Source: an uncultured Gammaproteobacteria bacterium (GTDB lineage Bacteria > Pseudomonadota > Gammaproteobacteria > Eutrophobiales > Eutrophobiaceae). From it: 64,000 nt of DNA. The notes below the pieces were generated by a model. It was not told where the DNA came from, made no database searches, and was given only the letters and a program-made list of their open reading frames with translations. The stretch lies in assembly GCA_958295485.1 (NCBI GenBank), contig OY282354.1, forward strand, positions 3,124,042 through 3,188,041, written 5' to 3'. Every line of letters starts with the position of its first letter. Position 1 is the stretch's first letter. The position numbers and the translations under genes are program-made. Positions 59,443 through 64,000 of the stretch are shown piece by piece.

Positions 59443-60141
59443 ATGTCCGGGTTTGACAAAGTAGTAAATACTTACGACGAGGCGCTGGATGGCATCCGCG
59501 ACGGCATGACCGTTATCGCCGGTGGTTTCGGCCTGTGCGGCATCCCTGAAGGATGTATCGCCCAAGTCAGGAAAATGGGCATTCGCGAACTGACCGTCGT
59601 TTCAAATAACTGTGGCGTGGATGATTTCGGACTGGGTTTATTATTGGAAGACAAGCAGATCAAAAAGATGATTTCATCCTACGTGGGCGAGAATGCCCTG
59701 TTCGAGGAACAACTGTTGAACGGTGAGTTGGAAGTGGAGCTAACGCCACAGGGGACGCTGGCGGAGAAGATGCGCGCCGGCGGCGCCGGCATTCCCGCTT
59801 TTTATACCGCCACTGGTTATGGCACGCCCGTTGGAGAAGGCAAGGAGGTGCGTGAATTCAACGGGCGTAAATACATACTGGAAGAATCCATAGTCGGTGA
59901 TTTTGCCCTCGTTAAAGGCTGGAAGGCAGACCGTTACGGCAACGTGATATACCGGCATACAGCGCAAAACTTCAATCCCATGGCCGCAACCGCCGGCAGG
60001 ATTACGGTGGTTGAAGTGGAACAGGTCGTGGAACCCGGCGAACTGGAACCTGCCCATATACAAACTCCCGGCATCTACGTGGACCGGCTTATCCAGGGCA
60101 GATTCGAAAAGCGCATCGAACAACGCACCATTACGGAGTAA
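59443..60141 (+). CDS. scoA: 3-oxoacid CoA-transferase, subunit A
   Basis: 232 residues. [35 protein letters not shown] and [20 protein letters not shown] are the ordered blocks of SCOT/AtoD alpha subunits. It moves CoA from succinyl-CoA to acetoacetate, the end product of FahA, together with ScoB. GAAGGAG precedes the ATG. Its stop is 4 bp before scoB. The placement directly after the homogentisate genes completes tyrosine conversion to acetoacetyl-CoA. Confidence 0.93.
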   Translation: MSGFDKVVNTYDEALDGIRDGMTVIAGGFGLCGIPEGCIAQVRKMGIRELTVVSNNCGVDDFGLGLLLEDKQIKKMISSYVGENALFEEQLLNGELEVELTPQGTLAEKMRAGGAGIPAFYTATGYGTPVGEGKEVREFNGRKYILEESIVGDFALVKGWKADRYGNVIYRHTAQNFNPMAATAGRITVVEVEQVVEPGELEPAHIQTPGIYVDRLIQGRFEKRIEQRTITE

Positions 60142-60145
60142 ACCC

Positions 60146-60802
60146 ATGGCGCTTTCCCGCGAACAACTGGCAATGCGCGTAGCCCGTGAACTGCAAGACG
60201 GCTATTACGTCAATTTAGGCATCGGCATCCCTACCTTGGTCGCCAATTACGTCCCGGAAGAAATGGAAGTCATGTTGCAATCGGAAAATGGCCTGTTAGG
60301 CATGGGCCCGTTCCCCACTGAAGAACAACTCGATGCGGACATGATCAATGCCGGAAAACAAACTGTAACGGCAATAACCGGCGCTTCCATCTTCAACTCC
60401 GCCGAATCCTTCGCCATGATCCGCGGCGGCCACGTTGACCTGACGGTGCTGGGCGCCTTTGAAGTGGACGTAGAAGGCAATATCGCCTCCTGGATGATCC
60501 CGGGAAAACTGGTGAAAGGCATGGGCGGCGCCATGGACTTGGTGGCCGGCGCGGAAAATATTATCGTTACCATGACTCACGCCAGTAAAAGCGGCGCATC
60601 AAAACTGCTGGCCAGGTGCACCCTGCCGTTGACCGGCGCCGGTTGCATTCACAAGGTGGTGACCGACCTCGCCTACGTGGAAATCAACGACGGCAGGTTC
60701 TGGCTGAAAGAAAGGGCGCCCGGTGTCAGTGTCGATGAGATCGTCGGGAAAACCGCCGGCGAAATGATAGCGCCGGACGTCGTGCCGGAGATGGAGTTTT
60801 GA
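60146..60802 (+). CDS. scoB: 3-oxoacid CoA-transferase, subunit B
   Basis: 218 residues from ATG 60146; the longer in-frame start lies within scoA. The catalytic glutamate is E47 in QSENGLLGMGPFP. GGAMDLVAGAENIIVTMTHA and GCIHKVVTDLAYVEI are family blocks. It forms the heterodimer with ScoA and carries the glutamyl-CoA intermediate. It is the last intact gene of the tyrosine cluster; the following 175 bp carries repeat-like DNA. Confidence 0.94.
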   Translation: MALSREQLAMRVARELQDGYYVNLGIGIPTLVANYVPEEMEVMLQSENGLLGMGPFPTEEQLDADMINAGKQTVTAITGASIFNSAESFAMIRGGHVDLTVLGAFEVDVEGNIASWMIPGKLVKGMGGAMDLVAGAENIIVTMTHASKSGASKLLARCTLPLTGAGCIHKVVTDLAYVEINDGRFWLKERAPGVSVDEIVGKTAGEMIAPDVVPEMEF

Positions 60803-60977
60803 CTCATTTATTTCGCCGCCCAGGGCCTCGCGGCGTATGGCGCCTCTCCTGAATGCCCTGTCGCCTTTGCACTGACCGTCCACGCGACGCTGTGGGCGCC
60901 ATCGACGACCGTTGGGCTGCCCTGCCTGCTCCGTTCGCGGGCGTCAGCCAATCCCGGGGTCAGGAAAACAATCCCCG
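60803..60977. other. Short gap with a 23-bp block shared with 62851-62873
   Basis: TTATTTCGCCGCCCAGGGCC plus TCG at 60808-60830 recurs at 62851-62873 with one mismatch, about 2 kb away, on either side of the decayed glycosyltransferase. No gene is recognised in between. Confidence 0.55.
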
Positions 60978-62824
60978 GTGGATAAGTTGAAACGACCGAA
61001 GACCGGGCGCGGAATGCTCGATCAAGGGGCGCAAGGAGCAACCTCTCACAAGAAAAACATCTGGTTCCCTGCCTGGGTGGCAGACAGGCGGCCCGACCCT
61101 TTCACCCTGCTCCTCGCCGCGGCAGCCGCGCTGGGCGCGGGTCTCGTGCTCCTGCGGCTGGCCAGCTACGGGCCGGGGATGCCCTGGGATGCCGTCAACT
61201 ACATCACAGTGGCCCGCAATCTCCTGGCGGGTAATGGTCTTGTTGGCTTGGATGGTGTCCCTTTGAGGTATTGGCCGCCGCTGTACCCGGCGCTGCTCGC
61301 CGGCGGGGAGTTCAAGCGATCGGAACAGGGGGAATTCTTACAGCCGTCCTGACGTTGGCGCTGTCCCTGCAAGCGGCTTGGCTGGTTGCGTTGCATGACC
61401 GCGAGATACGGTTCTGGAATGCCGGTAAGCGACAAGAGTATGGCGGACCGCGGTGGAAGAATTCAGAGAGTGTGCAGTACCTTCGGGAGACGCCCCTGGC
61501 AGGCGTGGTCTGGAGCAATGCCCGGTCCGTCACGAGTTTGTACGCCTACGGTCCGGCGCGCCATTACAAACTACCGTGTGAGCCGGACCGTCTGCGGTCC
61601 GCATTGCTGAACCCACCTGACAGCGGAGATGTGCATGTCCTCTATTTTAGTGACTGGGGCAGGTGGAACTCATGCTCTCAGCAGCAGCACGAATACCTTG
61701 GAAACGCTTTGTCGCGGGAGCCCTTGCTGGAGCTGGTGGCGGAACTGGCGAACGGCAAGCTGTATCGTCTACGCGAACGGGAGTCCTGGCCCGCTGCCAT
61801 CTTCCACAGTTCTGGCGCTCCGGTGGAGGGCAAGTCATTCGGCGTCTTTTTCAACAAGTACCGCGGCCAGCGGTTGCCCGGGGAACCGTGGCGGTGGGAG
61901 AAAGACGGTGATGCCGATAGCTGGACGAGCCTCCCCGTTCAACGGTCTGACTACGGGTACACCCCCACGGTTGCCGATGTCGGGCATCGCCTGCGCGCTT
62001 CGGTGTACTACGAAGACCACCTTGGCAACCGGGTGAAAGCGATTACCAAGCCCTCCAAACCCATACAGCCGGACATCCTGAAAATGTTGGCATCATCTGG
62101 AAACGAAGACGGCAGGGGCGCGGGCGCGGCGGGCACTTCCGAAGCAGACCCCATCATTCGTTCCAGGTACGATGTGTACCTCCACGGAAACAGGCTGATC
62201 TATGAGAACCGGAGCTGCGTATGGGAAGACGAATACGGCATGCGCACGCGGTTCCCATTGGTCGTCTATTCGTTGGATTCCGAAAATGGAACGTCGGAAC
62301 GCGATATTCTGGATTTCGAGTGGCACAAGTCTTTCTGGAAGAACAACGGAACCTGCGTCGCTGAGCGCCAGCTTCCCAACAAAGATATCGTCGGCATCCA
62401 AACCGGACAGGTTGACCGCGATGGGAATCGCCTTTGGGAAGCGGAGCGCTGGTTCGAGGAGAAACGGCGGTGGTTTGACGGCTATTTGTCGTCGTCGGCT
62501 TCCAGTGAGCCGGCAACCCGTAACGTCTTTGACATCTATCTCGGCAAGGGAAATCTGTTCTTCGTCAAGGAGCCGTGCGGCCCGGAAGACACGGAGCACA
62601 GGTTCTTCGTGCACCTGATACCTACCGCCGTGAATGACCTCTCCGACCATCGCAAGCAGTACGGATTCGATAATCTCGACTTTGACTTTCAATGGCATGA
62701 CCTGAGGGAGGACAGGAGATGTATGGCCATCCGCGCTTTGCCGGAATACGACATCGTTGGGGTCCGCGCCGGCCAGTACGAGGGGGACAGTGTGCTCTGG
62801 ACGGCAGAGATTTCCGTACCCTGA
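60978..62824 (+). pseudogene. Membrane glycosyltransferase (GT39/ArnT-like) with Ig-like and two GFDNLDF-type domains, disrupted
   Basis: From GTG 60978 the frame gives a cytoplasmic N-terminus, TM1 (LLLAAAAALGAGLVLLRLA) and the first periplasmic loop PWDAVNYITVARNLLAGNG, then YWPPLYPALLAG, typical of lipid-linked-sugar transferases. After about 61305 it shifts frame. The second frame (to 62824) resumes in a late TM (ILTAVLTLALSLQAAWLVAL) and the C-terminal periplasmic part, so the central ~8 helices are missing. That part then shows an Ig-like segment (YGYTPTVADVGHRLRASVYY) and two units of the C-terminal domain, RYDVYL...GIQTGQ and VFDIYL...QYGFDNLDF...VGVRAGQY. The C-terminal half alone could be expressed only from a downstream start. 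Confidence 0.72.
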
Positions 62825-62835
62825 CCACCGAGACA

Positions 62836-63084
62836 CCTCGGGACCTTCAATTATTTCGCCACCCAGGGCCTCGTCGGCAACACGGCTTTGACAACCTGGG
62901 CTTCGATTTCGCCAGGCGCGGCGTGATATTCGACGGGAAATGTATAGCGAAGATAGTTCTCCCGGAGTATGATATTGTCGGCATCAGGACTGGCCAGTAC
63001 GTCCCCATGGACGGCGGTTTCAATAACATCTGGAAGGAAGAGATACGCCTTGAACAGCAAGTACCCACCCCCCGACGGAGGTAA
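62836..63084 (+). pseudogene. Loose fragment of the GFDNLDF-type domain
   Basis: An open stretch encoding RRQHGFDNLGFDFARRG, DGKCIAK, VLPEYDIVGIRTGQYV and NIWKEEI, the last two thirds of the domain, without its start and in another frame than the preceding protein. It begins within the 23-bp repeat at 62851. Its 3' end overlaps the start of the next glycosyltransferase gene. Confidence 0.65.
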
Positions 63085-64000
63085 CCCCCGCGCGCTCTTG
63101 TCCGTGGTCATCCCCTGTTTCAACGAGGAGGCGGTCCTCCGGGAAACACATCGTCGTCTCATCTCCACCCTCGAAGGGGTTCCCGAACTCGATTTCGAAC
63201 TCGTCTACGTCGATGACGGCAGCCACGACGCTACCCTGAACCTCCTGCGGGGGATTCAGCGCGGCGATGCGCGGGTGCGGGTACTCTCGCTGTCCCGCAA
63301 TTTCGGCCATGAGATCGCCATTACCGTCGGCTTGGAGTGCGCTGCCGGCGATGCCGTCGCCATCATCGATGCCGACCTGCAAGACCCGCCCGAGGTCATC
63401 CTCAAGATGCTGGAGCGTTGGCATAGTGGAGCGGATGTCGCCTACGGCCGGCGCACCAAACGCGACGGCGAGACGTGGTTCAAGCGCTGGACGGCCGCCA
63501 CCTTCTATCGACTCCTCAACCGGCTCGCCAACATCGCCATTCCGCTTGATGCCGGCGACTTCCGGCTCATGGACCGCAAAGTGGTGGACGCCTTCCTCGC
63601 CATGCCGGAACGCGACCGCTTCACGCGTGGCATGGTGGCCTGGACCGGCTTTCGCCAGGAACCCGTCGAGTATGCCCGGGCAGCCCGGGCGGCGGGCGAA
63701 ACCAAGTATCCGCCCAGTAAGATGCTGCGTCTTGCCATCGATGGCATTCTGTCGTTCTCCCTCACACCACTGCGCCTGGCGACCTGGCTCGGCTTTCTCT
63801 CCGCCGGGCTGGCCCTGGCGGGCATCTTCTATGCCCTGGTCCTTCGCCTCTTCACCGACTCCTGGGTCTCCGGTTGGACTTCAATGCTCCTTGCTATCCT
63901 GTTTTCAGGCGGTGTGCAACTCATGCTCCTCGGCATTCTCGGCGAGTACGTGGGACGCATCTACGGCGAAGTGAAGCGGCGACCGCTCTACCTGGTCAAG
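63050..64000 (+). CDS. GtrB/ArnC-type family 2 glycosyltransferase (runs off the window)
   Basis: TTG 63050 is the likely start (GGAAGAG 6-12 nt upstream), giving LNSKYPPPDGGNPRALLSVV. The GT-A fold follows: VVIPCFNEEAVLRE, VDDGSHD, SRNFGHEIAITVGLE and the DxD motif in IIDADLQDPPE, then AGDFRLMDRKVVDAF. Near the right edge two TM helices begin (WLGFLSAGLALAGIFYALVL; LLAILFSGGVQLMLLGILGEYVGR). Members move glucose or related sugars from UDP-sugar to undecaprenyl phosphate. This would feed the kind of membrane glycosyltransferase decayed just upstream. The C-terminus is outside the window. Confidence 0.85.
   Translation, partial: MNSKYPPPDGGNPRALLSVVIPCFNEEAVLRETHRRLISTLEGVPELDFELVYVDDGSHDATLNLLRGIQRGDARVRVLSLSRNFGHEIAITVGLECAAGDAVAIIDADLQDPPEVILKMLERWHSGADVAYGRRTKRDGETWFKRWTAATFYRLLNRLANIAIPLDAGDFRLMDRKVVDAFLAMPERDRFTRGMVAWTGFRQEPVEYARAARAAGETKYPPSKMLRLAIDGILSFSLTPLRLATWLGFLSAGLALAGIFYALVLRLFTDSWVSGWTSMLLAILFSGGVQLMLLGILGEYVGRIYGEVKRRPLYLVK

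Noticed and set aside
60808..61041. 77-codon minus-strand frame before the glycosyltransferase
   Set aside because: It is not recognisable, overlaps the N-terminus of the glycosyltransferase and ends in the 23-bp repeat; probably chance.

Overview
The window reads as a chromosomal piece of a Gram-negative proteobacterium, most probably a gammaproteobacterium. Signs of this are an outer-membrane TonB receptor tail, the homogentisate tyrosine pathway, an AAHS aromatic-acid transporter, a REP-associated tyrosine transposase (RAYT) and DUF1640/DoxX-type proteins. I see no rRNA, tRNA, CRISPR array or phage module. Gene decay, segmental duplication, short tandem repeats and toxin-antitoxin modules are unusually dense, so this is a plastic genome, possibly host-associated or long subject to relaxed selection.

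Layout. 1-5.1 kb: tail of a TonB-dependent receptor, a terminator, two paralogous Bcr/CflA-type MFS exporters and a TetM-like ribosomal-protection GTPase (efflux plus target protection). 5.2-17.4 kb: a catabolic run with an SDR, two hydantoinase/oxoprolinase subunits, a DadA-like FAD oxidase and an amidase with overlapping or touching ends, then a stub of a lost flavoprotein, VOC (glyoxalase-fold) proteins, a PLP fold-III decarboxylase and an AraC-type regulator. 17.4-23 kb: a toxin-antitoxin and decay zone (hipBA remnants, hicAB, vapBC, a second hipB fragment). 19.3-21.85 kb and 22.98-26.27 kb are two copies of one three-gene locus (membrane sulfatase-fold protein, tiny membrane protein, SAM methyltransferase); copy 1 has lost 831 bp in frame.

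26.3-29.5 kb: an intact RAYT, REP-like repeats, an MFS gene whose 3' end is made of repeat DNA, and a second RAYT that kept only its first 52 codons and is fused to a tandem array (88/114-bp periods) made from a RAYT 3' end. 29.5-32.9 kb: glyoxalase II, a DUF2784-like stub, a Fic protein and higBA. 33-38 kb: a fused indolepyruvate:ferredoxin oxidoreductase with a 27-residue repeat linker and a triplicated start region, plus a cyclase-family hydrolase. 38-41.5 kb: a RsbU-like phosphatase facing a RsbW-like kinase. 41.6-51 kb: a formylglycine-generating enzyme, an AAHS transporter, an AbrB/PIN module, an aminotransferase-decarboxylase-tungsten aldehyde oxidoreductase operon and a P450.

51-55 kb: two paralogous membrane SGNH hydrolases, each with a 24-bp G/C homopolymer at its 5' end (phase-variation candidates), surrounded by stubs of hmgA, marR, DUF1640 and a NodU-type carbamoyltransferase. 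55.4-60.8 kb: the tyrosine/homogentisate degradation cluster (MarR regulator, hmgA, fahA, maiA, scoAB), with a MarR-type operator filling the spacer of the hmgA promoter. 60.9-64 kb: a decayed membrane glycosyltransferase and a GtrB/ArnC-type glycosyltransferase running off the end.

The best candidate for something undescribed is a C-terminal domain with a GFDNLDF core and two conserved cysteines. It occurs on both phase-variable SGNH proteins and twice on the decayed glycosyltransferase, with a further loose fragment beside it, so it links otherwise different envelope-glycan enzymes.
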